The position numbers and the translations under genes were made by a program. From the NCBI RefSeq assembly GCF_009733595.1, contig NZ_WOFH01000001.1:682001-746000 (forward strand): a DNA stretch of 64,000 nucleotides, read 5' to 3'. Position 1 is the first letter of the stretch; every line of letters begins with the position of its first letter. This DNA is from Actinomadura litoris. Lineage in GTDB: Bacteria; Actinomycetota; Actinomycetes; Streptosporangiales; Streptosporangiaceae. Positions 17,936 to 26,713 of the stretch are shown here, one piece after another. The notes beneath the pieces were generated by a model. The model had not been told where the DNA came from and searched no databases. It saw nothing but the letters and a program-made list of their open reading frames with translations.

Positions 17936-18166
17936 CTAGATGAGCTGCCTCCGGGCCGCCCACACAACGGCCTCGATAGGGGTGTTGACCTCCAGCCGGT
18001 CGCAGATGGTCCGCAGCCGCCGGCGTAGGGTCCGTGCGCTCAGTTCCAGCTTGCGTGCCGCCACATCGGCGGTGACACCGCTGGCGATCTGGGCGAGCAG
18101 CCGAATCTCCTCATCGCTCAGCCGCAGATCGTCGATGCCACGTCGCAGCAGTGTGGCCTGTTCCAC
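17936..18166 (-). CDS. stand-alone LuxR/GerE-type HTH protein
   Basis: 76 residues, only the NarL/LuxR C-terminal DNA-binding domain: LSDEEIRLLAQIASGVTADVAARKL, then SARTLRRRLRTICDRLEV and TPIEAVVWAARRQLI. No receiver or sensor domain is encoded. GTG start with GGGAGG six bases upstream. It could act as a constitutive activator or antagonist that dimerises with full-length relatives. Monocistronic; target unknown. Confidence 0.8.
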   Translation of the reverse strand: MEQATLLRRGIDDLRLSDEEIRLLAQIASGVTADVAARKLELSARTLRRRLRTICDRLEVNTPIEAVVWAARRQLI

Positions 18167-18726
18167 TCCGTCCTCCCTCGTCCGTGGTTGATGACCGCGG
18201 GGATGCAGCCGTCCGCTGCACAGGCACGGGTTGGCCTCGATCTGTACGCGTTGGGTTGCCGGGTCCGGAGCCTTCCGGACTTAGATCATCGGGTTCCTTT
18301 GCTGTCTCGCGCGCTTGGCCGGAGGTGGCCGATGGGCCGATTGCTGGGTCGAGCGGGGGAACTCCGGGTGACGATTCACTCGTTGGCCTACCGGACGACG
18401 ACACGCTCCCAGGTCCGGGCCGGCCCACGACGGCGTGGGGAGGCCCCTTCGGAACGGGGTATGTCTCGCCGGGGACGGGTCACGATCGCCAGCCATCGAA
18501 ACCGTCCCTTCCGGTTGGACTCACGAAATCTCCGCGCGGACGAAGATCGTGAATCGTTTCAAGCTACGCTCGTGCCGGAACGCTAGGCGGCCGGATCCGG
18601 CCCGTCAAGCGCTGGTTAAATGCAATCTGTGCTCGTATGGTTGCCTTGCGTGACCGACTGTCCGGGGGCTAGATATGGAAAACTCCACTACCTGCGAAAA
18701 CAGATCCGGGGCGGACGAGGAGCGAG
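18167..18726. other. intergenic region ahead of lacI-type gene
   Basis: 560 bp. Divergent promoters are expected, for the LuxR-type gene at the left and the LacI gene at the right. Relatively AT-richer sequence occurs at 18540-18720. Frames inside lack domains. Confidence 0.4.
18550..18561 (+). promoter_or_regulatory. LacI-family operator candidate
   Basis: TGAATCGTTTCA is nearly palindromic (10 of 12) with the central CG typical of LacI-family operators. It lies ~165 bp before the LacI-type gene. Confidence 0.4.
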
Positions 18727-19749
18727 TTGCCACAGACCAGTATTCGTGAGGTCGCGAGGCGAGCCGGGGTCTCAGTTGGGACCGTTTCGAATGTCCTAAA
18801 CCGGCCAGACCTCGTGGCCGAAGCTACCCGTGACCGCGTCCGAGCGGCGATCGAGGAGCTCGGATTCGTCCGGAACGAGTCCGCCAGACGGCTCCGCCAA
18901 CGCCCCGACCGCACCGCCGGAGAGTTCGGCGACGAGCGCCGGCGGGCCTTCGGCGTCGTCGTCGAGGACCTCACCAACCCCTACGCGACCGATGTCGTCC
19001 GCGGCGCCGAGCAAGCGCTCAACGCCTCGGGCCACGACGCCCTCTGGCTGTCGAGCGACCACTCCTCGGCCAAGGAGCGGCGCTCGCTCGAACTGCTGGA
19101 GGACCAGCGCGCCGCGGGAGTGATGATCATCCCGGTGGGGCTGGAGTCCGGCGACATCGCCCGGCTGCGCGCGGCGGGCCTCAGCGTCGTGCTGATCGAC
19201 CGCGACGGGCCCGACGCGTGCTCGGCCCAGGTCGACCATGTCGCGGGCGGCGAGATCGCCGCCGCGCACCTGCTCGGCATCGGCTGCGAGCGGGTGGCGT
19301 TCGTGACCGGTGCGCCCGAGCCGCGCCCCTGTGTGGAGCGCCGGGACGGCGCCGCCCGGACCCTCGTCGAGGCGGGTTTCGGTAAGCCCAAGACCCTTGT
19401 TCAGGACGCGTTGAGCCCGGCCGAGGGACAGGTCGCCGCGCAGCGGATCATGGAGATGTCGCCGCCGCCGGACGGCGTGTTCTGCGCGAACGACCTGCTG
19501 GCCATCGGCGTGATCAACGAGCTGACCCGGCTCGGCGTCAGCGTCCCGGAGGACATCGCGGTCATCGGCTACGACGACATCGAGTTGGCCGCGAGCGCCG
19601 CGGTGCCGCTGACGACCGTGCGGCAGCCGAGGCGCGAGCTGGGCGAGGAGGCCGCCGAACTCGCGATGGCCGAGATCAGGGAGGGTAAGGCCCACCAGCA
19701 CCGGCAGGTGGTGCTCACCCCCGAACTGGTCGTGCGCGAGTCGGCCTGA
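18727..19749 (+). CDS. LacI-family transcriptional regulator
   Basis: 340 residues. N-terminal HTH and hinge (TSIREVARRAGVSVGTVSNVLN) followed by a periplasmic-binding-protein-like sensor domain (FGVVVEDLTNPYATDVVRG, VVLIDRDGP, DGVFCANDLLAIGVI, VIGYDDIELA). About ten residues between HTH and sensor (RQRPDRTAGEFGD) are longer than usual. TTG start preceded by GAGGAG. The effector is probably a sugar or nucleoside but is not predictable. The P450 gene starts ~140 bp downstream, beyond a terminator and an inverted repeat, so it is a possible target. Confidence 0.92.
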   Translation: MPQTSIREVARRAGVSVGTVSNVLNRPDLVAEATRDRVRAAIEELGFVRNESARRLRQRPDRTAGEFGDERRRAFGVVVEDLTNPYATDVVRGAEQALNASGHDALWLSSDHSSAKERRSLELLEDQRAAGVMIIPVGLESGDIARLRAAGLSVVLIDRDGPDACSAQVDHVAGGEIAAAHLLGIGCERVAFVTGAPEPRPCVERRDGAARTLVEAGFGKPKTLVQDALSPAEGQVAAQRIMEMSPPPDGVFCANDLLAIGVINELTRLGVSVPEDIAVIGYDDIELAASAAVPLTTVRQPRRELGEEAAELAMAEIREGKAHQHRQVVLTPELVVRESA

Positions 19750-19756
19750 CCTTGTT

Positions 19757-19776
19757 CGGGCGCTGTTGCGCGCCCG
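19757..19776 (+). terminator. terminator after the LacI-type gene
   Basis: CGGGCGC-6 nt-GCGCCCG, seven paired bases, begins 8 bp after the stop. Confidence 0.5.
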
Positions 19777-19783
19777 ATTCGTG

Positions 19784-19815
19784 GGCCAATAACCGAATTG
19801 GCCAAATGGGTTGGC
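19784..19815 (+). promoter_or_regulatory. overlapping inverted repeats ahead of P450
   Basis: GGCCAAT-6 nt-ATTGGCC is a perfect inverted repeat; its right arm continues into GCCAA-5 nt-TTGGC, giving three half-sites within 32 bp. Likely a repressor site for the P450 promoter. Confidence 0.45.
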
Positions 19816-19887
19816 TCGGATGGACCAGGTTGTCCACAGGGCGTTGTCTCTGTTGACAGGATTTCGCCGATCGTGGTGACTTGGGCC

Positions 19888-21111
19888 ATGGAGGAAGCGA
19901 CGGAGCAGGCGGTCGAGGCCGCGGCGATCCTGGGGTTCGACCCGTCCGATCCGGCCTTCCGCGCCGACCCGTACCCGCACTACAGGGCGCTGGCGGCCGG
20001 CGGACGGCTCCAGCGGACCGACATCGGCCTGTGGGTCGCCACGTCCTACGAGCTGTGCGACCGGGTCCTCCGCGATCCGCGGTTCGGGCACCAGCCGAAG
20101 AACGGCGGCCTGTGGCGCGACATCGCCGAACGGCACCGCTCCTTCCTCACCCTCGACCCGCCCGACCACACGCGGCTGCGCGGGCTCGTGAGCAAGGCGT
20201 TCACCCCGCGCCTCGTCGAGCGGCTGCGGCCGCGGATCGAGGCGCTCGTCGACGAGCTGCTGGACGCCGCGTCCGGCGAGACCGACCTGGTCTCCGCGCT
20301 CGCCTACCCGCTGCCGGTCATCGTGATCAGCGAGATGCTCGGCGTCCCGGCGTGCGACCGCGCGCTGTTCAAGGGCTGGTCGACCTGCCTGGCCCGCGGC
20401 CTCGACCCCGACTTCCTGCTGCCGGGCGAGGAGATCAGGCGCCGCGACGACGCGCGCGAGGAGTTCGGGGCCTACTTCCGCGAGCTGGCGGCGTGCCGCC
20501 GCGCGCGCCCGCGCGACGACCTGCTCAGCGCGCTCGTGCGCGTGTCGGACGGCGGCGACGTCCTGTCGGAGGACGAGCTGGTCGCCACCTGCGTGCTGCT
20601 GCTCGTCGCGGGCCACGAGACGACCGTCAACCTCATCGGCAACGGCGCGCTGGCGCTGCTGCGCTCCCCCGAGCAGCTCGCCGCGTTCCGGGCGCGGCCG
20701 TGCGACGCCCCGGCGGCCGTGGAGGAGGTCCTGCGCTACGACCCCCCTGTCCAGCTCACGATGCGCGCCGCCCTCGACGACGTCGAGCTGGAGGGCTCGC
20801 TCATCGAACGCGGACGGCTCGTCCTCCTGCTGACCGGCGCCGCCAACCGCGACCCGGCCGCCTTCCGCGACCCGGACCGCCTCGACCTGCGCCGCTACGC
20901 CGCCCCCCGCGCGCGGGGCCGCGAGGCCCCGCACCACCTCACGTTCGGCCACGGGATCCACTTCTGCCTGGGCGCGCCCCTGGCCCGCCTTGAGGGCCAG
21001 ATCGCGCTCCGCAAACTCTTCGAGCGCGACGTGGCCCTCACCGGCGCGCCCCTCGCCTACCGCGAGAACCTCGTCCTGCGCGGCCTACGCGCCCTTCCCG
21101 TGACCCTCTGA
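19888..21111 (+). CDS. cytochrome P450
   Basis: 407 residues, soluble class I bacterial P450. Landmarks: I-helix VAGHETTVN (oxygen activation), EEVLR for ExxR, and the heme loop FGHGIHFCLG with the thiolate Cys. No ferredoxin or reductase is adjacent, so redox partners are elsewhere. Substrate is unknown; the sequence style resembles CYP105/CYP107-type secondary-metabolite enzymes. The ATG of MEEATEQ is taken; GTG codons just upstream at 19873/19876 are alternatives, and no good ribosome site is seen. Flanked by a LacI regulator, and no biosynthetic cluster surrounds it. Confidence 0.93.
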   Translation: MEEATEQAVEAAAILGFDPSDPAFRADPYPHYRALAAGGRLQRTDIGLWVATSYELCDRVLRDPRFGHQPKNGGLWRDIAERHRSFLTLDPPDHTRLRGLVSKAFTPRLVERLRPRIEALVDELLDAASGETDLVSALAYPLPVIVISEMLGVPACDRALFKGWSTCLARGLDPDFLLPGEEIRRRDDAREEFGAYFRELAACRRARPRDDLLSALVRVSDGGDVLSEDELVATCVLLLVAGHETTVNLIGNGALALLRSPEQLAAFRARPCDAPAAVEEVLRYDPPVQLTMRAALDDVELEGSLIERGRLVLLLTGAANRDPAAFRDPDRLDLRRYAAPRARGREAPHHLTFGHGIHFCLGAPLARLEGQIALRKLFERDVALTGAPLAYRENLVLRGLRALPVTL

Positions 21112-21237
21112 CGCCCGCCCGGCAAAGGGCCCGCCGTCGAGCGCCACGGCGCGGACAGGCGCCCCTCAGAGCCCCTCCGCCCTACGCGGCGAAAGGGCGA
21201 CGGGGAACGCGCCGGCGCCGCTCAGCCCGAGGGGGCC

Positions 21238-21257
21238 GCCGGTGCCGCGGCACCGGC
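21238..21257 (-). terminator. lysS terminator (20-bp palindrome)
   Basis: GCCGGTGCCG/CGGCACCGGC is a perfect palindrome located 13 bp beyond the lysS stop. Confidence 0.5.
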
Positions 21258-21270
21258 CGAGCGGTCGCGA

Positions 21271-22788
21271 TCACTCGGGCTTGACCAGGGGGAACAGGAT
21301 CGTCTCGCGGATGCCCTTGCCGGTGAAGGCCATGATCATGCGGTCGATGCCGACGCCGACGCCGCCGGTGGGGGGCATGGCGTACTCCAGCGCGCGCAGG
21401 AAGTCCTCGTCGAGCTGCATGGCCTCGACGTCGCCGCCCGCCGCGAGCAGGGACTGCTCGGTGAGGCGGCGGCGCTGCTCGACGGGGTCGGTCAGCTCGG
21501 AGTAGCCGGTGCCGAGTTCGGTGCCGAAGCCGATGAGGTCCCACTTCTCGGTGAGCAGCGGCTCCGCGCGGTGCTGGCGGGCCAGCGGGGACGTCTCGAC
21601 CGGGTAGTCCATGACGAAGGTGGGCTGCACGAGCGTGTGCTCGACCAGCTCCTCGAACAGCTCCTCGACGAGCTTGCCCTGCCCCCACTTCGGGTCCCAC
21701 GCGATGCCGCGCGCGTCGGCGAGCCCCCGGACGGTGTCGATCGGCGTGTGCGGCGTGACCTCTTCGCCGACCGCGTCCGACACCAGGGAGTACAGGGTGA
21801 CGCGGGGCCACGCGGCACCGCCGAGGTCGATCTCGACACCGTCGCGAACGACCACGGTCGTGCCGAGCGCGGCGACGACCGCCCGCTGGTACATCCGCTG
21901 GGTCAGGTCGGCCATGTCGTTGTAGTCGAGGTAGGTGCCGTAGGCCTCCAGCATCGTGAACTCCGGGTTGTGCGTGGAGTCCGCGCCCTCGTTCCGGAAG
22001 TTCCGGTTGATCTCGAAGACCTTGTCGATGCCGCCGACGACGAGCCGCTTGAGGTACAGCTCGATCGCGATGCGCAGGTAGAGGTCCATGCCGTAGGCGT
22101 TGATGTGCGTCTGGAACGGGCGCGCCGCCGCCCCGCCGTGGATCGGCTGGAGCATCGGCGTCTCGACTTCGAGGTAGCCCTCGTCCTGCCAGAAGTCGCG
22201 CGCGGCGCGGACGGTGGCGCTGCGGACCCGCGCCATCCTGCGGGCCTCGTCGTTGACGATCAGGTCGACATAGCGCTGCCGCACCCGGGCCTCGGGGTCG
22301 GTGAGGCCGGCGTGCTTGTCCGGAAGCGGTCGCAGGCACTTGGAGGTGATCGCGAAGGACTCGGCCATGACCGACAGCTCGCCGCGGCGGGAGGTGATGA
22401 CCTCGCCCTCGACGCCGATGTGGTCGCCGAGGTCGACCTCGCGCTTCCAGAAGTCGAGCCGCTCCTGACCGACGTTGGCCAGCGACAGCATGACCTGGAT
22501 GTCGCCGCCGCCGTCCCGGATGGTGGCGAAGCACAGCTTCCCGGTGTTGCGGACGAGCATGACGCGACCGGTGACGCCGACCTTCTCGCCCGTCTCGGTG
22601 CCCGGCTCCAGGTCCGGGTGTTTCTCGCGGATCTCGGCGATGGTCGCCGTGCGCGGGAAGGTCACCGGGTACGGGTCGGTCCCGCTCTCGCGGAGGCGGT
22701 CGAGCTTCTCGCGGCGGACGCGCATCTGCTCGGGCAGCTCGGCGCCGGCGTCCCCGCTCGGAGCGGTGTCGTTGGTCTCGTCACTCAC
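21271..22788 (-). CDS. lysS: lysyl-tRNA synthetase, class II
   Basis: Charges tRNA-Lys. 505 residues with an N-terminal OB-fold anticodon domain (VGVTGRVMLVRNTGKLCFATI) and the class II core: motif 1 near EVETPMLQP, motif 2 FRNEGADSTHNPEFT, motif 3 GVGVGIDRMIM. An acidic ~20-residue N-terminal extension is typical of actinobacterial LysS. The GTG start overlaps the TGA of the upstream LysR gene in a GTGA tetranucleotide, so translation may be coupled. Confidence 0.97.
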   Translation of the reverse strand: MSDETNDTAPSGDAGAELPEQMRVRREKLDRLRESGTDPYPVTFPRTATIAEIREKHPDLEPGTETGEKVGVTGRVMLVRNTGKLCFATIRDGGGDIQVMLSLANVGQERLDFWKREVDLGDHIGVEGEVITSRRGELSVMAESFAITSKCLRPLPDKHAGLTDPEARVRQRYVDLIVNDEARRMARVRSATVRAARDFWQDEGYLEVETPMLQPIHGGAAARPFQTHINAYGMDLYLRIAIELYLKRLVVGGIDKVFEINRNFRNEGADSTHNPEFTMLEAYGTYLDYNDMADLTQRMYQRAVVAALGTTVVVRDGVEIDLGGAAWPRVTLYSLVSDAVGEEVTPHTPIDTVRGLADARGIAWDPKWGQGKLVEELFEELVEHTLVQPTFVMDYPVETSPLARQHRAEPLLTEKWDLIGFGTELGTGYSELTDPVEQRRRLTEQSLLAAGGDVEAMQLDEDFLRALEYAMPPTGGVGVGIDRMIMAFTGKGIRETILFPLVKPE

Positions 22789-23753
22789 GGCTCAAGGCTA
22801 TCCAGCCCGCTCGGTGCGCCGCGAACCACTTCCCGGACGGCCCCCGGCCCGCGCGCCAGCACGGGGCCGAGGTCGCGGGCGAGGGCGGCGGCCAGCGTCC
22901 GGAAGGCGCGGACCTCGGCGGACGGGTCGTCCCGCCGGCTGGTGAGGACGCTGTTGTCCCACGGCGCGTCCACGATCGGGAGGTACCGGACACCGGGCCA
23001 GGAGTAGAAGCGGGCGAACGAGGCGAGCCCGGACCCGGTGCCGCGCCCGGCGGCGACGCTGGCGAGGGCCTCGTGCGGGTTGCGGGCCTGGTCGGGGCCG
23101 CGGCGGGGCCCGGCGCCGCCGCGCGCGGAGTTGAAGTACAGGTAGTCCCGGAACGCGCGCGGGGTCGTGGGCGGCAGGGTGAGGAACGGCAGGTCGAGGA
23201 TGTCGGAGAGGCGCGCGGAATCCGCGTCGCCGAGGGGGCTGGACGCGGGGACGATGACGATCCGCGGCTCGGTCGTCAGCACGTCGACCGCCACCCGGTC
23301 GTCGTCCACCGCGGGGCGGACGAACGCCACGTCCACCTTGCGCTGGAGGAGCGCCGACACGTGCTCGGTGAAGTCCAGCGGCTCGATGTGGAGCCGTGTC
23401 AGCGGCCTGGCCTGCCGGAACGCGCGGATGATCGCCGGTGTCAGCTCGGCGGACCCGTGCCCCATCACGCCGACCCGCAGCACCGGCTCGGCGTCGCCCG
23501 AGCCGAGGTCGGCGACGGACCCGGCGGCGGCGGCGACGGCGGCGAGCGCGGCCCTGGCGTGCGGGACGAACCGCTCCCCGGCCTCGGTCAGCCGCAGCGG
23601 GGAACGCTCCAGCAGCGGCACGCCCAGCTCGCGTTCGAGCCGCGCGACATGCCCGGTCACGGCGGGCGGCGACAGGAACAGCCGCTCGGCGGCCCGCGCG
23701 AACCGTCCCTCCTCGACCACCGCGAGGAACGACGCCAGCTCCCGCAACTCCAT
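22785..23753 (-). CDS. LysR-family transcriptional regulator
   Basis: 322 residues from the ATG of MELREL. N-terminal winged helix (LASFLAVVEEGRFARAAERL, PAVTGHVARLERELGVPLLE) and a two-lobed effector domain (VLRVGVMGHGSAELTPAIIRAF, VDVAFVRPAVDD). Two upstream in-frame GTGs would add up to six residues. It is divergent from the MFS gene (101 bp apart), the classic LysR-target layout. Its stop overlaps the lysS start. Confidence 0.9.
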   Translation of the reverse strand: MELRELASFLAVVEEGRFARAAERLFLSPPAVTGHVARLERELGVPLLERSPLRLTEAGERFVPHARAALAAVAAAAGSVADLGSGDAEPVLRVGVMGHGSAELTPAIIRAFRQARPLTRLHIEPLDFTEHVSALLQRKVDVAFVRPAVDDDRVAVDVLTTEPRIVIVPASSPLGDADSARLSDILDLPFLTLPPTTPRAFRDYLYFNSARGGAGPRRGPDQARNPHEALASVAAGRGTGSGLASFARFYSWPGVRYLPIVDAPWDNSVLTSRRDDPSAEVRAFRTLAAALARDLGPVLARGPGAVREVVRGAPSGLDSLEP

Positions 23754-23854
23754 ACCGTCCACGGTAGCCACCGGCCGATCCGGCGATCCGGCCCGGGTTC
23801 ACGAAATGTAAAGAGATGCGGAGTTCAGGGGTTTCGCGACGTAGACAGGGGCTC

Positions 23855-25084
23855 ATGGCTGCCACGACCTCGTCATCCGTCTCGTCCCGGCCGCGCCGCG
23901 CCGCCGGGCCGGGCGCGGTCGCATCGATCATGTTCGGCGTCGGCTGGGGCGCGAACCAGTTCGCCTCGCTGCTCGGGCTCTACAGCGGGAGGCTGCACCT
24001 CGGCGACGGCGCCGCGCAGGCGATGTTCGGGATCTACGCGCTGGGGCTGGTGCCGGGCCTCGTGCTCGGCGGGCCCGCCTCCGACCGGCTCGGGCGGCGG
24101 CGGATCGCGCTGCCGTTCGCGTCCGTGTCCGCGCTGGTGACGCTGGTGCTGATGGCGGGCGCGTCGGCCCCGGCGCTGCTGTACGTGGGCCGTTTCCTGG
24201 CGGGCATCGTGACCGGCGCGGTCCTCGCGACCGGGACGGCGTGGGCGAAGGAGCTGTCGCCCCGCTCGGGGACGCGGCTGACGGCGCTGGCGGTCTCGGC
24301 CGGCTTCGGCGCCGGGCCGCTGGTGGCCTCGCTGGTCGCGCAGTGGGCCCCGGACCCGCTGGTCACCGCCTACGTCCCGCATCTGCTGATCATGGTGGCG
24401 GCGGTGCCGCTGGCGTTCCGCGTCCGCGAGACGAGCGTCCGGCGGCCGAAGCCGGTCGAGGGCCGGGGGCCGCGGCTCGGCGGGGTCGGGCGGGCGCGGT
24501 TCTGGCAGGTCGTGGCGCCCGTCGCGATCTGGACGTTCACCGCGCCGGTCACCGCGTTCGCGGTGCTCCCGACGCGGGTGCCCGTCCGGCATCTGCCGAT
24601 CGTGTACTCGGGGGTCATGACGGCGCTGACGCTGGCGGCCGGGATGGCGGCGCAGCCGGTGGCGCGGCGCCTGGAGGGGCGGCATCCGCGCCTGGTCGCG
24701 CGCACCGGGCTGGCGGGGATCATCTCCGGCCTCGTCGCGGCCGCGCTGACCGTCGGGCTGGAGCAGCCCGCGCTGAACGCGGTCGCGGCCCTGCTCCTCG
24801 GCGGCGGGTACGGGTTCGTCCTGAACTACAGCCTCACGGAGGTCGCGCGCATGGCGCGGCCGGGTGAGCTCGCCGGTCTGACCGCCGCCGCATACGCCCT
24901 GGTCTACGTGGGGATGTTCACGCCGCTGGTGCTCACGAGGCTGGACGGCCTCGTCCCGCTGGACGCGCTGCTGGCGACGCTCGCCGTGCTGGCCTCGGCC
25001 TGCCTCGCCTACGTGTGGCGGCGGAACGCCACGGCGCGGCCGGAGGCGGCGGAGCGGCTCACGGAGTGTTCCGCTGGTAGATGA
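23855..25084 (+). CDS. MFS transporter
   Basis: 409 residues, about 12 membrane helices. The MFS signature between helices 2 and 3 is visible as GGPASDRLGRRRIALPF, and helices 4-5 carry GRFLAGIVTGAVLATGTAW. Probably a drug/metabolite exporter under the divergent LysR regulator; substrate unknown. Start is the ATG of MAATTSS; an ATG 39 bp upstream is less likely because those residues are basic and not family-like. The last 26 bp overlap the 3' end of coaX on the other strand. Confidence 0.88.
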   Translation: MAATTSSSVSSRPRRAAGPGAVASIMFGVGWGANQFASLLGLYSGRLHLGDGAAQAMFGIYALGLVPGLVLGGPASDRLGRRRIALPFASVSALVTLVLMAGASAPALLYVGRFLAGIVTGAVLATGTAWAKELSPRSGTRLTALAVSAGFGAGPLVASLVAQWAPDPLVTAYVPHLLIMVAAVPLAFRVRETSVRRPKPVEGRGPRLGGVGRARFWQVVAPVAIWTFTAPVTAFAVLPTRVPVRHLPIVYSGVMTALTLAAGMAAQPVARRLEGRHPRLVARTGLAGIISGLVAAALTVGLEQPALNAVAALLLGGGYGFVLNYSLTEVARMARPGELAGLTAAAYALVYVGMFTPLVLTRLDGLVPLDALLATLAVLASACLAYVWRRNATARPEAAERLTECSAGR

Positions 25085-25841
25085 GCCGCAGCCCGACGAG
25101 GGTGAGCCACGGCTCGAACACGTCGATGCGGCGCGACTCCTCCAGCACGAGCGGCGCCAGGCCGCCGGTCGCGATGACCGTGACGTCCTGCGGGTCGTCG
25201 GCGAGTTCCTCCGCCATCCGCGCGACGATGCCGTCGACCTGCCCGGCGAAGCCGAAGATGATCCCGGACTGGAGCGCCTCGACGGTGTTCTTGGCGATCA
25301 CGCTGCGCGGCCGGACCAGCTCGATCTTGTGGAGCTGGGCGCCGCGCGAGGACAGCGCGTCGATCGAGATCTCGATGCCGGGCGCGATCGCGCCGCCGAC
25401 GTACTCGCCCTTCGCCGAGACCGCGTCGAAGGTGGTGGCGGTGCCGAAGTCGACGACGATCGCGGGGCCCCGGTGCAGGTGGACGGCCGCCAGCGCGTTC
25501 ACGATGCGGTCGGCGCCGACCTCCTTGGGGTTGTCCATCCGGACGGGGACCCCGGTCTTGACGCCCGGCTCCACGATCACCGCGGACACGTCGCCGTAGT
25601 AGCGGCGGCACATCTCCCGCATCTCGTGCAGGACGGACGGGACCGTGGAGCACAGCGCGATGCCGCTGATGTCGGTGTCGGCCAGCAGCGGGCTCTGCTG
25701 GACGAGCCCCTGCAGGACCACGGCGATCTCGTCGGCGGTGCGCCGCGGATCGGTGTTGATCCTCCAGTGCTCGATGACCTCCTCGCCCTCGAACAGGCCG
25801 AGGACCGTGTGGGTGTTACCGACGTCGATGGTGAGCAGCAT
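25059..25841 (-). CDS. coaX: type III pantothenate kinase CoaX
   Basis: Phosphorylates pantothenate with ATP, first step to CoA; type III enzymes are feedback-resistant and need a monovalent cation. 260 residues with the ASKHA motifs DVGNTHTVLG (phosphate 1), GADRI (pantothenate region) and DFGTATT (phosphate 2), ending TGGLAPLV (adenosine). Last gene of the panC-nadB-nadC-coaX block, 14 bp after nadC. It overlaps the convergent MFS gene by 26 bp. Confidence 0.96.
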   Translation of the reverse strand: MLLTIDVGNTHTVLGLFEGEEVIEHWRINTDPRRTADEIAVVLQGLVQQSPLLADTDISGIALCSTVPSVLHEMREMCRRYYGDVSAVIVEPGVKTGVPVRMDNPKEVGADRIVNALAAVHLHRGPAIVVDFGTATTFDAVSAKGEYVGGAIAPGIEISIDALSSRGAQLHKIELVRPRSVIAKNTVEALQSGIIFGFAGQVDGIVARMAEELADDPQDVTVIATGGLAPLVLEESRRIDVFEPWLTLVGLRLIYQRNTP

Positions 25842-25855
25842 CAGGTCCCCGCTGG

Positions 25856-26713
25856 TCAGGTGAAGTCAAGGCCGATGTCGAACACGGACGCCGAGTGCGT
25901 CAGCGCGCCGACCGCAAGGTAGTCGACCCCGGTCACGGCAACGTCTCGGGCCCTGTCCAGGGTAAGGCCACCACTGGCCTCCAGCTCCGCCTTCCCCCCG
26001 ACCAGGGCGACGGCCTCGGACATCTCCGCGTCGCTCATGTTGTCGAGGAGGATCGCGCGGGCGCCGACCGCGAGGGCCTCCGCGACCTGGTCGAGGGTGT
26101 CGCACTCGACCTGGATGTGCAGGGACGGGTAGACGGCGCGGACGGCCTCGTACGCCTTGGAGACGCTCCCGGCGGCGGCGATGTGGTTGTCCTTGATCAG
26201 CGCGGAGTCGTGCAGGCCCATCCGGTGGTTGACGCCGCCTCCGCACCGCACGGCGTACTTCTGGAGCGCGCGCAGGCCGGGCAGCGTCTTGCGGGTGTCG
26301 CGGACCCTGGCCTTGGTGCCCTCCATCGCGTCCGTCCAGCGGCGCGTGGCGGTCGCGATTCCGGACAGGTGGGTGAGCAGGTTCAGGGCCGTCCGTTCGG
26401 CGCGCAGCACGGCCCGGGTCGGCCCCTCCACCGAGATGAGCACCTGCCCGGGCACGACGCGGTCCCCGTCGGCGACCTTCGCCTCGTAGGCGACCTCCAG
26501 CGCCTCGAACACGACGGCGGCGACCGGGATCCCGGCGACGACCCCCTCCTCGCGGGCGGTGAAGTCCCCGGTCGAGGGGTCCCGCGGCGCGAAGATCGGC
26601 TCGCTGGTGACATCGGCCTCGCCGTCCTCGGCGAGCGCCGTCCGGACGACGTCCTCCACAGCCTGTGGATCGAGCCCGGCGGTCCTGAGCGTCCCGTCCA
26701 GTTCCGGTGTCAT
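25856..26713 (-). CDS. nadC: nicotinate-nucleotide pyrophosphorylase NadC
   Basis: Quinolinate phosphoribosyltransferase: quinolinate + PRPP to nicotinate mononucleotide, CO2 and PPi. 285 residues with TARKEGVVAGI-like (TAREEGVVAGIPVAA), NLLTHLSGIATATR, DTRKTLPGLRALQKYAVRCGG, the HRMGLHDSALIKDNHI active-site block, VEVE-like VECD and EASGGLTLD. The ATG start overlaps the nadB stop (ATGA). Confidence 0.97.
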   Translation of the reverse strand: MTPELDGTLRTAGLDPQAVEDVVRTALAEDGEADVTSEPIFAPRDPSTGDFTAREEGVVAGIPVAAVVFEALEVAYEAKVADGDRVVPGQVLISVEGPTRAVLRAERTALNLLTHLSGIATATRRWTDAMEGTKARVRDTRKTLPGLRALQKYAVRCGGGVNHRMGLHDSALIKDNHIAAAGSVSKAYEAVRAVYPSLHIQVECDTLDQVAEALAVGARAILLDNMSDAEMSEAVALVGGKAELEASGGLTLDRARDVAVTGVDYLAVGALTHSASVFDIGLDFT

